From: Amnibacterium kyonggiense
GTDB lineage: Bacteria > Actinomycetota > Actinomycetes > Actinomycetales > Microbacteriaceae
NCBI RefSeq assembly: GCF_004364555.1
Contig: NZ_SOAM01000003.1
Coordinates: forward strand, 186,001 to 250,000
DNA length: 64,000 nt
Direction of reading: 5' to 3'
Part shown: positions 40,660 through 49,916 of the stretch, piece after piece
Position numbering within the stretch: position 1 is the first letter of the stretch
How the letters are laid out: each line of letters opens with the position of its first letter
The notes under the pieces: generated by a model
The model's database searches: none
The model's input: the letters and a program-made list of their open reading frames with translations, nothing else
Told to the model about the DNA's origin: nothing
Program-made: the position numbers and the translations under genes

Positions 40660-42059
40660 TCGGTCTCCTCGAGGCCCGCATCGCGGGCGAACAGGTCGGC
40701 CAGGGTCTCACGGGTGATGAGCACCCGCTCCGCGCCGTCGGCGACCGCGACGACGGGCGGCCGGGTGATCAGGTTGTAGTTGCTGGCGAGGCTGTGGTGG
40801 TACGCGCCCGTCGCCGGGACGGCCAGGAGGTCGCCGCGGCCCGCATCGGCGGGCAGCAGGTCCGCCTGCACGACGACGTCGCCGGACTCGCAGTGCCTGC
40901 CGACGACGCGCACGAGCACCGGGTCGGCCGAGGACCGGCGGTTCGCGAGGCGCACCTCGTACTCGGCACCGTAGAGCGCGGTGCGGGCGTTGTCGCTCAT
41001 GCCGCCGTCCACGGAGACGTAGCGCCGGACGGCCGGTCCCTCGTCCGTCTGCAGCTCCACGTCCTTCACCGTGCCCGCGGTGTAGACGGTGACGCCGGCG
41101 GGGCCGACGATCCAGCGCCCCGGTTCGATCGCGAGGTCCGGGACCGGGATGCCGAGCTCCGCGCAGGTGGCGGCGACCGTGCCGACGATGCCGATCGCGA
41201 GGTCCTCGACGGGGACCGCCTCCTGGTCCGCCGTGTAGGCGATGCCGAAGCCGCCGCCGAGGTTCAGCTCGGGCACCTCGCCGCCCTGCAGGAGCGCGCG
41301 GTGGACGGTGAGGAGGCGGCGGGCGGCCTCCGCGAACCCGCCGACGCCGAGGATCTGCGAGCCGATGTGGCTGTGGAGGCCGAGGAGGCGCAGCTCCGGG
41401 CGCGCGCGGATCGCCTGGACGATCGCCGGCACCTGGGTCAGCGCGACGCCGAACTTCTGGTCCTCCCGCGCGGTGGCGAGGTACTCATGGGTGGAGGCGT
41501 GGACGCCGCTGTTCACGCGGAGGCGCACGCCCTGCACGGTGCCCGCGCGCCGGGCGGTGACGGCGACGCGCTCGACCTCCTCGGCGCTGTCGAGCACGAT
41601 CGAGCCGATGCCGGCCTCGACCGCGGTGGCGAGCTCGTCGTCGGACTTGTCGTTGCCGTGCAGGCCGAGCCGGGCGGCCGGGACGCCGGCCGCGAGCGCG
41701 AGGGCGAGCTCGCCGCCCGTGGCGACGTCGATGCGGAGGCCGGCGTCGCGCATCCACCGCGCGACGTGCGACGAGAGGAACGCCTTCGCGGCGTAGTAGA
41801 CGTGCACCTGCGCGCCGAGCGGCCGGGCCGCGCCGCGGAACGCCGCGACGACGCGATCCGCGCGACCGCGGACCTCCGCCTCGTCGAGCACGTAGAGCGG
41901 GGTGCCGTGCCGGGCCGCGAGGTCGGCCAGCGCGACGCCCCCGACCTCGATGGCGCCGTCGTCGTCACGGCGCGCGCTGGCGGGCCAGACGTGGGCCGGG
42001 AGCGCCTGCGGGTCGCCGGCGGCGGCGAGCCGGGCGGGCGCGAGCGGGTTCGGGGTCAC
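40656..42059 (-). CDS. lysA: diaminopimelate decarboxylase
   Basis: PLP enzyme (467 aa), last step of lysine synthesis. The PLP lysine lies in [18 protein letters not shown], the His of [15 protein letters not shown] and the glycine loop [12 protein letters not shown] follow, and the active-site Cys is in [12 protein letters not shown]. Start GTG 42059. It heads the lysA-hom-thrC-thrB run; each gene overlaps the next by four bases. Confidence 0.96.
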   Translation of the reverse strand: MTPNPLAPARLAAAGDPQALPAHVWPASARRDDDGAIEVGGVALADLAARHGTPLYVLDEAEVRGRADRVVAAFRGAARPLGAQVHVYYAAKAFLSSHVARWMRDAGLRIDVATGGELALALAAGVPAARLGLHGNDKSDDELATAVEAGIGSIVLDSAEEVERVAVTARRAGTVQGVRLRVNSGVHASTHEYLATAREDQKFGVALTQVPAIVQAIRARPELRLLGLHSHIGSQILGVGGFAEAARRLLTVHRALLQGGEVPELNLGGGFGIAYTADQEAVPVEDLAIGIVGTVAATCAELGIPVPDLAIEPGRWIVGPAGVTVYTAGTVKDVELQTDEGPAVRRYVSVDGGMSDNARTALYGAEYEVRLANRRSSADPVLVRVVGRHCESGDVVVQADLLPADAGRGDLLAVPATGAYHHSLASNYNLITRPPVVAVADGAERVLITRETLADLFARDAGLEETE

Positions 42060-42133
42060 GGGAGTGGGGCCTTCGTCGGTCGATCGATCGAGTTCAGGCG
42101 AGCGGACCCGGAGTGGCCCCTGAAGCCGCTGGG

Positions 42134-42139
42134 ATCCTA
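42134..42139 (-). promoter_or_regulatory. possible -10 box of lysA-hom-thrC-thrB
   Basis: TAGGAT on the minus strand, about 75 bases before the lysA GTG, implies a leader of roughly 68 bases. It lies just downstream, in transcription sense, of the tandem repeats at 42177-42326. Assigned by pattern alone. Confidence 0.35.
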
Positions 42140-42176
42140 CCGAACCCCCTCCCCGCCCGGGATCGCCCCGTCACGA

Positions 42177-42326
42177 GCGCAGACTTGCCACTTGCCGCCC
42201 TTCCGCGGGCCGCGCACGGGCACCTGGTGGCAAGCCCGCGTCATCAGCCGGGCTTGGAGGCGCGGACTTGCCGCTTGCCGCCCTTCCGCGGGCCGCGCAC
42301 GGGCATCTGGTGGCAAGCCCGCGTCA
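42177..42326. repeat. two-copy tandem 67-bp repeat, 83-bp period
   Basis: Bases 42177-42243 and 42260-42326 differ at three of 67 positions. Within each copy CTTGCCAC/CTTGCCGC near one end is mirrored by GTGGCAAG near the other, so each unit can fold as a hairpin. The pair fills the gap between the DUF2993 gene and lysA, both on the minus strand. Confidence 0.8.
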
Positions 42327-42352
42327 CGAGGCCGCGCCGGGAGCGGCCGGGG

Positions 42353-43183
42353 TCAGCCGCAGGAGCCGGTCTGCGCCGAGTCGATGGCGTCGAGGTCCAC
42401 ACCGCGCGCCGCGAGGCCGACGACCGCCTCGCCCCGGCGGACGCCGACGCTCGTCACCTCGATGCCGCGCGGCAGGTACTCCGCCGCGCACACCGAGACG
42501 CCGTTCGGCAGCAGCTGCTGCACGATCGCGGTCGCCGGGATCGTGGCGGGCCCGGCGGTGAGCGTCGCGTCGGTCGGCCGGAGGTGCACGGTCTGCCCGG
42601 AGAGCGACGGCTTCAGCACGACGGCCACCTTGAGCGCGATGCCGAGGAACGTCCGCGACAGCGTGGTCGACACCGTGCCGTTCCCGAGCTGCGGGGTGGA
42701 GGCGCCGACGTTCCGCAGCGCCGGCACGCTCTTGAACGCCGCCTGCCCGACGGTGAACCGCGCCGTCGCCGAGTCGACCTTCCCGCCGTTCACCGGCAGC
42801 CCCGCCACGTGGACGGTCGCCGCCGCCGGCGCGCCCGCGACCTCCAGGCCTTTCGAGACGAGCGTCACGTCGTCGAACGAGCCGCGGAGGTACTGGACCA
42901 GCGCGGATCCCCCGCCGATCGTCGCCGTGACCTGCCCGGTCACGCCGCTTGGGAGGCTCTCGGAGACGCTCCGCTCGATCTGCGCCTCCGCGGTGCTGCG
43001 GAAGATCCGGTCGCCGACGACGAACGCGATCGCGGCGAGGATCACCAGCACGATCAGGGTGATCAGCAGGCCGACGAGCACGCGCCGTCGCCGGTTCCGA
43101 CGGCGGACGGCCGTCTGCACCGGGATCGGCTTCGTGGGCGGATCCTGGCGCGCTCCGAGAGAAGGCCGCGCGGAGTCCGTCAC
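42353..43183 (-). CDS. DUF2993 (LmeA-like) membrane-anchored phospholipid-binding protein
   Basis: Protein of 276 residues with a cytoplasmic basic N terminus (RRRNRRRR), one transmembrane helix (VLVGLLITLIVLVILAAIAF) and a large extracytoplasmic domain of the DUF2993 type. In mycobacteria the family member LmeA binds phospholipid and aids envelope glycolipid maturation. The domain has the typical start DRIFRSTAEAQIERSV. GTG 43183 overlaps the argS stop (GTGA), so it is coupled to argS. Family from pattern; role inferred. Confidence 0.78.
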   Translation of the reverse strand: MTDSARPSLGARQDPPTKPIPVQTAVRRRNRRRRVLVGLLITLIVLVILAAIAFVVGDRIFRSTAEAQIERSVSESLPSGVTGQVTATIGGGSALVQYLRGSFDDVTLVSKGLEVAGAPAAATVHVAGLPVNGGKVDSATARFTVGQAAFKSVPALRNVGASTPQLGNGTVSTTLSRTFLGIALKVAVVLKPSLSGQTVHLRPTDATLTAGPATIPATAIVQQLLPNGVSVCAAEYLPRGIEVTSVGVRRGEAVVGLAARGVDLDAIDSAQTGSCG

Positions 43184-44847
43184 ATGCGCTCCGGCGCACT
43201 CACCCCGAGCAGGCCGAGGCCGTTCCGCAGCACCTGCGCCACGGCGTCGTTCAGCACGAGCCGGGTGCGGTGGACGTCCTCCACCGGCTCCCCGGCGACC
43301 GGGATCACGCGACAGCTGTCGTACCAGCGGTGGTAGGCGCCGGCCAGCTGCTCGAGGTAGCGGGCGACGCGGTGGGGCTCGCGCAGGGTCGCGGCGCGCT
43401 CGACGGTGCGCGGGAACTGCTCGAGCTCGCCGAGCAGGTCGTTCTCCGTCGGGTGCACGAGCAGCGCCGGGTCGAACGCGTCCCCGCCGTCGTGCTCGCG
43501 GGTCACGTCGGCCTCCGCCGCCTTCCGCGCGACCGAGCGCGTGCGGGCGTGGGCGTATTGCACGTAGAAGACGGGGTTGTCGTTCGTGCGTCGGCGCAGC
43601 TGCTCGCCGTCGAGGTCGAGCGGGGTGTCCGCCGGGTACCGAGCGAGCCAGTACCGGAGGCTGTCCGTCCCGAGCCAGTCGAGGAGGTCGACGAGCTCGA
43701 CGATGTTCCCGGCGCGCTTCGAGAGCCGAGCCCCGTTCACCTTCACCGTCTGGCCGATCAGCACCGTGACCGAGTCGGGGTCGTCGCCCGCGGCAGCGGC
43801 GAGCGCCTTGAGCCGGCCGATGTAGCCGTGGTGATCCGCGCCGAGCAGGTAGACCTTCTCGTCGTAGCCGCGGTCGCGCTTGTCGAGGTAGTAGGCGGCG
43901 TCCGCGGCGAAGTAGGTCGTCTCGCCGTTGCTGCGGACGAGCACGCGGTCCTTGTCGTCGCCGAAGTCGCTCGTACGGAGCCAGACGGCGCCCTCGGACT
44001 CGAACACGCGACCCTGCGCGCGGAGCCGCTCGACGGCGACGTCGATGGGCGAGGGCCCCTCGGTGTCGTCGTGCAGCGTGCGCTCGCTGAACCAGACGTC
44101 GAAGTGGACGTTGAAGTCCTCCAGCGACCGCTGGATCTCGGCGAGCTGGCGCTTGTAGCCGAAGTCCTTCGCGAGGGTCCGCGCGACGTCCGTCGGCAGC
44201 TGCGTCAGCTCGGGGTTCTCGGCGACCAGCTCGGCGGCGAGATCGGCGATGTACTGGCCGGGGTAGCCGCCCTCCGGCGTCGGCTCCCCCTTCGCCGCGG
44301 CGAGCACGCTGTCGCCGAAGTGGTCCATCTGGCTGCCGGCGTCGTTGATGTAGTACTCGTCGACCACGGTCGCGCCGGAGGCGCGCAGCACCCGTGAGAT
44401 CGCGTCGCCGAGCGCGGCCCAGCGCGTGTGCGCGAGGTGCAGCGGCCCGGTCGGGTTCGCGGAGACGAACTCCATGTTCACGGAGCGGCCGGCCAGCGAG
44501 TCGCCGCGCCCGTAGGCCTCCCCCTCCGACACGATGCGGGCGGCGAGCGCGCCCGCGCTGGCCGCCTCGAGCGTGATGTTGATGAAGCCGGGGCCGGCGA
44601 CGTCGACCGCGGCGACCCCGTCGAGGGAGCCCAGGCCGGAGGCGAGCTCCTGCGCGAGGTCGCGCGGCGGCACGCCGATCTGCTTGGCCACACGCATCGC
44701 GACGGTGCTCGTCCAGTCGCCGTGCTCGCGTGAACGGGGGCGCTCGAGCACGATCTGGTCGTCGGAGAGGGACAGGTCGGCCCCGCGTCGCGCGGCGGCC
44801 GACCGCACGAGATCGCCCACGGCGACCTGGAGCTCGGCCGGAGTCAT
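43180..44847 (-). CDS. argS: arginyl-tRNA synthetase
   Basis: Class I synthetase (555 aa) charging tRNA-Arg. The HIGH-like motif is PTGPLHLAHTRWAALGDA, preceded by NMEFVSAN; the KMSKS-like loop is GARLSKRAGN. The C-terminal DALR anticodon domain ends LRNGLGLLGVSAPERM. TAGGCT (44856-44861) lies eight bases before ATG 44847, so the leader is at most a base or two. Confidence 0.96.
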   Translation of the reverse strand: MTPAELQVAVGDLVRSAAARRGADLSLSDDQIVLERPRSREHGDWTSTVAMRVAKQIGVPPRDLAQELASGLGSLDGVAAVDVAGPGFINITLEAASAGALAARIVSEGEAYGRGDSLAGRSVNMEFVSANPTGPLHLAHTRWAALGDAISRVLRASGATVVDEYYINDAGSQMDHFGDSVLAAAKGEPTPEGGYPGQYIADLAAELVAENPELTQLPTDVARTLAKDFGYKRQLAEIQRSLEDFNVHFDVWFSERTLHDDTEGPSPIDVAVERLRAQGRVFESEGAVWLRTSDFGDDKDRVLVRSNGETTYFAADAAYYLDKRDRGYDEKVYLLGADHHGYIGRLKALAAAAGDDPDSVTVLIGQTVKVNGARLSKRAGNIVELVDLLDWLGTDSLRYWLARYPADTPLDLDGEQLRRRTNDNPVFYVQYAHARTRSVARKAAEADVTREHDGGDAFDPALLVHPTENDLLGELEQFPRTVERAATLREPHRVARYLEQLAGAYHRWYDSCRVIPVAGEPVEDVHRTRLVLNDAVAQVLRNGLGLLGVSAPERM

Positions 44848-44980
44848 GGTCGACGAGCCTACCGGCGCCCAGAGCGGCGGATCCGCCGCGCCGACGAGCC
44901 GCACGGGCCGCGCGCGACCCCGTTGCTACGGTACGGCTGCCCCTCGGACGGGGGTCACGGAAGCGATGGGAGGCACCCCC

Positions 44981-45646
44981 ATGACGACGATCCGCCGCAC
45001 GGCTCAGATCGCCGCCGCACTGCTGGCGCTCGCCGCGCTCGCCGGATGCACCTCCAATCCCGTCGCCGCCAGGCCGATCACGGCGGCCCCGACCGCGGCC
45101 GCCAGCACCCCGGCCGTGGCGACGCCGACGACGCCGCCGCCGACGCAGGTCGCCGCGGACGCGACGCCGGTGCGGCTCAAGTGCCACACGCTCGTCCCGA
45201 CCGCGGTCGTGCAGAACCTCGACCCCGCCTTCACCACCGTGAAGGGCTGGGAGCCGGACGCCGGCAGCCCCTCCGCGCGACTGGAGGACCTGAAGGGCAC
45301 GACCTGCGCCTGGACGACCTCCGCGGGCGACCTGCTCGAGGTCTCCGTCGCGAAGCCGTCCGCGAAGGACGCGACGGCGCTCAAGGACGACCTCGTGCTC
45401 CGCAGCCAGTCCGTGCCGACGTTCGGCGGGGAGGCCTACTTCCAGGTCGTCGACCACGTCGGGCAGGCGGACGTGTTCCGCGGCCGCACCTGGCTGTTCC
45501 TCCGCTCGAACAAGTTCTTCGAGCCCGGCGACGCGTCCGCGATCGTCGCCGCGGCGCTCGACGCGCTCGGGTACGGCCCGAAGCCGACCGAGACGCCGAC
45601 GCCCGGCGCGACGCCGCTGCCGACGGCGACCGCCACCGCCGGCTGA
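44981..45646 (+). CDS. lipoprotein of unknown function
   Basis: Secreted lipoprotein (221 aa) with the signal QIAAALLALAALAGC (Cys about residue 22), a Thr/Ala/Pro linker to about residue 60, a globular domain of about 130 residues with a likely disulfide pair (KCHTLVPTAVV and GTTCAWTTS), and a Thr/Pro-rich tail. I do not recognise the domain. ATG 44981 has GGGAGG seven bases upstream. Divergent from argS. Confidence 0.75.
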   Translation: MTTIRRTAQIAAALLALAALAGCTSNPVAARPITAAPTAAASTPAVATPTTPPPTQVAADATPVRLKCHTLVPTAVVQNLDPAFTTVKGWEPDAGSPSARLEDLKGTTCAWTTSAGDLLEVSVAKPSAKDATALKDDLVLRSQSVPTFGGEAYFQVVDHVGQADVFRGRTWLFLRSNKFFEPGDASAIVAAALDALGYGPKPTETPTPGATPLPTATATAG

Positions 45647-45677
45647 TCGCCGCGGGCTCCGGCAGGGTCCTCGAGTC

Positions 45678-45739
45678 CGTCAGCAGGAAGCAGGCGCTGC
45701 AGCAGGAACCAGGAGCGCTCCGGTTCCTGCTGCAGCGCC
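45678..45739. terminator. 18-bp-arm palindrome between convergent genes, shared repeat
   Basis: 45693-45710 is the exact complement of 45722-45739, with an 11-base loop. The left part, from GTCAGCAGGAA near 45679, matches the element at about 5422-5455 at most of some 33 positions. It lies between the lipoprotein and transglutaminase genes, which converge. No T-run. Confidence 0.7.
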
Positions 45740-45757
45740 TCGTTCCTGCGATCGTGC

Positions 45758-46555
45758 TCAGCGCAGCCGGACGAGGTGCGTCACGTCGTCCGCGGGCAGG
45801 TCGTCGACCACGGCCGTGACCGTCAGCGACGTCAGGTCGACGAGGCCGCCGATGGTGGTGAGGAACGCGGTGTCCGCCGCGTCCCGCCCCGTCGCGATGC
45901 GGAGGAGGGTCGAGCGGGGCGCGAGCGCGGTCGCGTCGACGACGTGCCAGGCGTCCTCCACGTACGCCTCCGCGACCGCATGGAAGTCCATGGGGTCGAG
46001 GCCGGGCGCGTAGACCGCGACGAGCCGCGCCGGCACGTCGAGCGCACGGAGCAGCGCCACGACGAGGTGGGCGTAGTCGCGGCACACGCCCTGCCGCGCG
46101 AGCAGCGTCTCGGTCGCCCCGTCCGTCGGCTTGCTCGACCCGGGGATGTAGCTGAGCTGCGATCCGACCCAGGAGGACACCGCGTCGAGGAGCGCCTTCC
46201 CGGACAGCCCGGCGAACTCCGCCTGGGCGGTCGGCAGCAGCTGGTCCGACTCGCAGTACCGGCTCGGGCGGCGGTAGGCGATGAGGTCGAGCTCCTCCAC
46301 CGGCGCGGGCACCGCGGTCCCCTCGACGGTCGCGTCGTAGCGGACGCTCACCGTGCCCGTCCCCGCGTGCGCGAGGTGGAGGCGCGTGCCCGTCGCCTCC
46401 GTCAGCTCCTGCAGCGGCAGCGGTGCGCCGTCCAGCTCGACGGTCAGCGTCTCGTCGATCGAAAGACCCGGCAGCGGCGTCGCGGACACCGCCATCACGA
46501 GGTCGGAGGCGGATCGGACCTCGAGGTCCATGGCGGCGGAGACCGTGCGTCGCAT
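45758..46555 (-). CDS. transglutaminase-like domain protein
   Basis: Protein of 265 residues with an N-terminal beta domain and a C-terminal transglutaminase-like cysteine-protease core. The triad is visible: Cys in RQGVCRDYAHLVVALL, His in LDPMDFHAVAEAYVE and Asp in WHVVDATALAPR. No signal peptide, so it is probably cytoplasmic. Upstream of ATG 46555, CAGGGT stands six bases away, the leaderless pattern. Members of the family act as peptidases or amidases; the substrate is unknown. Confidence 0.85.
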   Translation of the reverse strand: MRRTVSAAMDLEVRSASDLVMAVSATPLPGLSIDETLTVELDGAPLPLQELTEATGTRLHLAHAGTGTVSVRYDATVEGTAVPAPVEELDLIAYRRPSRYCESDQLLPTAQAEFAGLSGKALLDAVSSWVGSQLSYIPGSSKPTDGATETLLARQGVCRDYAHLVVALLRALDVPARLVAVYAPGLDPMDFHAVAEAYVEDAWHVVDATALAPRSTLLRIATGRDAADTAFLTTIGGLVDLTSLTVTAVVDDLPADDVTHLVRLR

Positions 46556-46620
46556 GCAAGAACCCTGACACGTCCCCGAACCCGGGCATAGGGGGACGCC
46601 GCTTCGGCTTGGGGACCGGC

Positions 46621-47280
46621 ATGGCAGTTCAGAACATCTCCACCATCGGTCTCATCGGCGCAGGCAACATCGGCGGGCAGCTCGCGCGCCTCGCAGTGCA
46701 GCACGGCTACCGCGTCGTGATCAGCAACTCCCGCGGCCCGGAGACCCTCGGCGACCTCGTCGCGGAGCTCGGCAGCGGCGCGACCGCGGGCACGGCGGAG
46801 GAGGCGGCCGAGGCGGGCGACGTGGTGGTCGTCACCATCCCGCTCAAGAACATCGACACCGTGCCGGTCGCGCCCCTCGAGGGCAAGATCGTGATCGACA
46901 CGAACAACTACTACCCGCAGCGCGACGGGCAGATCGCCCGTCTCGACGCGAACGAGGCCACCACCGCCGGCCTGCTGCAGGAGCACTTGCCGTCGTCGAA
47001 GGTCGTCAAGGCGTTCAACCACATCATGTCGGGGGACCTGACCACGAAGAACGCGCCCTCCGGCACGGCCGGGCGGCGAGCGCTCGCGGTCTACGGCGAC
47101 GACGCGGCCGCCCGCGCGACGGTCGAGGCGATCATCGACGAGTTCGGCTTCGACACGGTCGACGGCGGCCCGCTCGCGGACAGCTGGCGCATCGAGCGCG
47201 ACCAGCCGGGCTACGTCCAGCCCGACGACAAGGCCGGTCTCGAGCGGCACCTGGCCGCAGCGACGCACGACAAGAACTGA
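46621..47280 (+). CDS. F420-dependent NADP reductase-like NAD(P)-binding protein
   Basis: Small Rossmann-fold oxidoreductase (219 aa) of the coenzyme F420-dependent NADP reductase superfamily. The dinucleotide motif is TIGLIGAGNIGGQLARLA with ISNSRGP at the phosphate-binding strand end, then VVVTIPLKNIDTVP and VIDTNNYYPQRDG. The C-terminal helical part is short. True F420 use cannot be judged from sequence; some relatives act on other substrates. Followed by a hairpin and tRNA-Arg. Confidence 0.78.
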   Translation: MAVQNISTIGLIGAGNIGGQLARLAVQHGYRVVISNSRGPETLGDLVAELGSGATAGTAEEAAEAGDVVVVTIPLKNIDTVPVAPLEGKIVIDTNNYYPQRDGQIARLDANEATTAGLLQEHLPSSKVVKAFNHIMSGDLTTKNAPSGTAGRRALAVYGDDAAARATVEAIIDEFGFDTVDGGPLADSWRIERDQPGYVQPDDKAGLERHLAAATHDKN

Positions 47281-47304
47281 CCCGCTGTCCTTCGCGCGGT
47301 CGCC

Positions 47305-47344
47305 GTGGCTTCGCGCGGTAGGAATGCGAACCGCGTGAAGCCAC
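47305..47344 (+). terminator. hairpin after the F420-type oxidoreductase
   Basis: Arms 47305-47319 and 47330-47344 match at 14 of 15 positions with a ten-base loop. TTCGCGCGGT is repeated at 47291-47300 and 47310-47319. Probable terminator upstream of the tRNA promoter; no T-run. Confidence 0.55.
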
Positions 47345-47408
47345 GCGTACCGCGCGTCGTGGTCGGCGTGACGGGACGCCCGGGCTGCTAGCCTTGGGCG
47401 TCCCACTG

Positions 47409-47480
47409 GCCCCCATAGCTCAGGGGATAGAGCACTGCCCTCCGGAGGCAGGGGCGCAAGTTCGAATCTTGCTGGGGGCG
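47409..47480 (+). tRNA. tRNA-Arg (anticodon CCG)
   Basis: A full cloverleaf can be written: acceptor GCCCCCA with TGGGGGC, D-arm GCTC/GAGC, anticodon stem CTGCC/GGCAG with loop CTCCGGA (anticodon CCG), T-arm GCAAG TTCGAAT CTTGC, discriminator G. CCA is not encoded. -10-like TAGCCT lies at 47389-47394. It reads CGG codons. A perfect terminator follows within 11 bases. Confidence 0.95.
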
Positions 47481-47490
47481 CGCCCCGAAT

Positions 47491-47529
47491 GAGGCCCGTG
47501 ATCAGGGTGTGAACCTGATCACGGGCCTC
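47491..47529 (+). terminator. strong intrinsic terminator of tRNA-Arg
   Basis: 47491-47506 pairs exactly with 47514-47529 (16 bp, loop GTGTGAA) and is followed by CACCTTTTCC, a short T-run. This is the most classical terminator in the window. Confidence 0.85.
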
Positions 47530-47549
47530 CACCTTTTCCCCGCAGCGGT

Positions 47550-47680
47550 CATGTCGCAACGAAATGGCAACGGACTCTTGCGACAGCGCGCGATCCAGTG
47601 CGGTCGAGACCGCATCGAGGTCGGTGTCGAACAGGTCGAGTAGACGTCGAGGGTTTCCGAACTCACTGGGGCGCGCACGC
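47550..47680 (-). pseudogene. possible C-terminal remnant of a tyrosine integrase
   Basis: On the minus strand, ending at the tRNA-Arg terminator, a reading frame contains LLDLFDTDLDAVSTALDRA and then SVAISLRHD, which resembles the last segment of actinobacterial tyrosine integrases (usually [YH]xxLFxxDLDAVAxxLD). No upstream catalytic domain remains; the frame is lost beyond about 47703. The location beside a tRNA fits an integrase left by an element inserted there. Short, so similarity could be chance. The remainder of 47532-47846 shows no gene. Confidence 0.4.
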
Positions 47681-47846
47681 CGTTGAAGACCTACACCATC
47701 CACGCCCGGATCACCCGCGAAGGCTTCGCGGCGGCCAGACCTCGTGTCTCAACTCACTGTCCGTGGGACGCCCCGCTGCCGTCCGGGATGGCCGAGCTTC
47801 CTGGCCGCATGATGAGGCCGTCTGGGCGCGGCCGTACTCTCCGCGG

Positions 47847-48254
47847 ATGGTCCACGTCATCGTTTCAGGCGCCCTCTTCGACGGACACCGTGTTCTGCTC
47901 GGACACCGAACCACCACGCGGCGGGACCACCCGAACTCCTGGTCTCTGCTCGGCGGACACGTCGAGCCCGGCGAGGAGCCGACTGCCGCACTCGTCCGCG
48001 AGCTCCGAGAGGAGCTCGGAGCCGGCGCCGACGTGCACGGCTCACCAGCCCTCCGAATCGAACGCGACCCCACCACCGACAGCGGCGTGATCCAAGACGT
48101 CTGGGTGATCCGCGCGTGGCGCGGACAACCACACACCCTCGCAGGGGACGAGCACGACGAACTGCGATGGGTTTCAGCAGCAGAACTGGGACAGCTGAAT
48201 CTCGCGCACGACGAGCACGCGCAACTCCTCCGGGAACTCCTGCCGGCCGGCTGA
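47847..48254 (+). CDS. Nudix hydrolase
   Basis: Cytoplasmic hydrolase (135 aa) of nucleoside diphosphate derivatives, MutT type. The complete Nudix box GGHVEPGEEPTAALVRELRE plus ELG begins near residue 36. TACTCT (47835-47840) lies exactly six bases before the ATG at 47847, so the mRNA is probably leaderless. It lies in the segment after tRNA-Arg and looks less extreme in GC than the core genes. Substrate unknown. Confidence 0.9.
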   Translation: MVHVIVSGALFDGHRVLLGHRTTTRRDHPNSWSLLGGHVEPGEEPTAALVRELREELGAGADVHGSPALRIERDPTTDSGVIQDVWVIRAWRGQPHTLAGDEHDELRWVSAAELGQLNLAHDEHAQLLRELLPAG

Positions 48255-48324
48255 CGGCAGACATCTCGCGTCCCTGCTTACGGACGTTCCACTCCGCCGC
48301 ATCGAGACATGACGGGAAGCCACT

Positions 48325-48663
48325 TCACTGATAGGGCCGACGCGACCTGTTCATCGCCGCGAGTATTCGAGACTTGACCACGAACAGAAGTACTGCGATC
48401 GCGCTGGCGAGCACCAGCGTCCACCAGATCCAGGCCTGCGCACGACTTCCAACTGCGGCGGCTACAGCCGCCAAGGCCACAAGGAGCGACACGTACAGCA
48501 GCACCGTCGCCCCGGCGTTGAGGACGAGCAATCGCGTGGGCACCGCGCGCCGAGAATTCAACGTCCCGAATCGTTGCGCTCGAACACGACTCTGATTCCA
48601 AACAAGCACCGCCACGACCACGACTAGCCCGACGGCCGGGAATGACCAGGCCACAGCTGTCAT
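48325..48663 (-). CDS. small membrane protein, unknown
   Basis: Protein of 112 residues with three predicted helices (about 5-22, 45-70 and 76-97) and a basic C terminus. No family recognised. The DNA is visibly lower in GC than the housekeeping block. GACGAT stands six bases before the ATG at 48663, compatible with a leaderless start. Confidence 0.6.
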   Translation of the reverse strand: MTAVAWSFPAVGLVVVVAVLVWNQSRVRAQRFGTLNSRRAVPTRLLVLNAGATVLLYVSLLVALAAVAAAVGSRAQAWIWWTLVLASAIAVLLFVVKSRILAAMNRSRRPYQ

Positions 48664-48765
48664 CGCGCCATCGTCTCAGATCGCCTGGCCGCGAGACGTC
48701 GACTCGAAGGTGAGCGGACGCGCCGGCGTCCCGTCGTTCGTCATGCGCTTCGCGTCTACCGGATG

Positions 48766-49278
48766 TCAGGCGACTCGTCGCACTTGCGTTCGTGCCACGC
48801 GGTCGTAGGGCGTGAGGCCGGACCCTATGAACAACGTGACGAGGTACACGATCGGAAGCGCGTAGGCCGCGCCGGTGAGCGCCCACACCCAAGGCGGTGT
48901 GGGCATCCGATCACTCGACTCGAGCACGATCGCGTAGACGGCTGCGTGGCCGAGCAGCCATGGGACACCGACCTTCAGCGCGTTCCGAAGCAGCCCCTGC
49001 GCGTACGTCGGCCTGCCGGTCGGTCCGGACACCCGCAACCGCAAAATGCGCTTGCCCGGCGTCGCCGCGCTACGCCGCGATTCGAACTCGGCCGCCGCGA
49101 TGACAACGGGGAGCACGATGACCATCGCGGCAATCGCGTTCAAAGCGAGGACCCCGCCCGGGCGCAGCACTCCAGCCAGATACAGCGGCACTCCGACGGC
49201 GGCCGTCGCCCCGACCCACACCGAGATGCAGAGCCAATCGATCAACCACGCAGCGATCCGCCGCACAGCTCCCCCCAT
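48766..49278 (-). CDS. RDD-family membrane protein
   Basis: Membrane protein (170 aa) with the RDD start RRIAAWLIDWLCISVWVG, containing the Arg and Asp of the family, and the internal TPGKRILRLRV loop typical of RDD proteins. Four hydrophobic stretches follow the usual topology. TACGGT (49285-49290) lies exactly six bases before ATG 49278. Function of this family is mostly unknown; some members transport ions or osmolytes. Confidence 0.8.
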   Translation of the reverse strand: MGGAVRRIAAWLIDWLCISVWVGATAAVGVPLYLAGVLRPGGVLALNAIAAMVIVLPVVIAAAEFESRRSAATPGKRILRLRVSGPTGRPTYAQGLLRNALKVGVPWLLGHAAVYAIVLESSDRMPTPPWVWALTGAAYALPIVYLVTLFIGSGLTPYDRVARTQVRRVA

Positions 49279-49418
49279 GGCTGAACCGTAGCGACGAGAC
49301 GCACCCGCGCAGCGCCCCGCAGGCAGCACGACTGCGGGTGGCCCCCGACACCTACGCATGGGACTTCTCATCTGCCTGCTGCCGAGACAGGTGCGATCGC
49401 TGTGATCAGACTGGTGCG

Positions 49419-49916
49419 ATGACAGGCGTGGTCGACGAGGACGTCGCATGGATCCGTCGTGCGACCGCGGTCGGCGGAACGCTCCGATCAGCGATCCCTG
49501 GAGGATTCGACGTCTACGGCCTCCTCGATGTCTCCGAGGCACGCCCGACTGAGGACGCTCTGCTCCGTGCTGTTGCTCCCGAACCCAGCACGGAGCTGAT
49601 CGCCGGGTGGATCGATCGCGGGCCCTACCCGCCGCATCCTGGCGACGAGCATGTCCTCTACTCGGGATGGCGCTACCGGTTCCAACGAATCGAGAGCGCT
49701 TGCCTCTTCGGGTTGCCCGCAGAGGGCGAGGGCGGCTTCCCCGACCTGCTGTTCCCAGACGACCGCTCGTGGCTCATCTCTCTCCTCTGGGACGACTCGT
49801 GGAGGAGCGTCGGGGCCAGCCACGAGGTGGCCGACCGGATCACGAGCGCGGTGCCGTCGTTCGAGCGAGTCGAGCCTGATCGATCGATCGCGGAAACAGG
49901 TCGCGACGTCCGGTGA
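49419..49916 (+). CDS. hypothetical protein, 165 aa
   Basis: Soluble protein rich in Trp, Asp and Arg (YSGWRYRFQRIESACLFG, then SWLISLLWDDSW), with no recognised family, signal or helix. CAGACT (49407-49412) lies exactly six bases before ATG 49419, so the start is well supported and leaderless. It is divergent from the RDD gene in the probable acquired segment. The 113 bp after its stop separate it from a convergent gene and hold nothing recognisable. Confidence 0.65.
   Translation: MTGVVDEDVAWIRRATAVGGTLRSAIPGGFDVYGLLDVSEARPTEDALLRAVAPEPSTELIAGWIDRGPYPPHPGDEHVLYSGWRYRFQRIESACLFGLPAEGEGGFPDLLFPDDRSWLISLLWDDSWRSVGASHEVADRITSAVPSFERVEPDRSIAETGRDVR

Noticed and set aside
42177-42326. CRISPR array
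   Set aside because: Only two units with a 16-bp gap and internal hairpins; no cas genes in the window.
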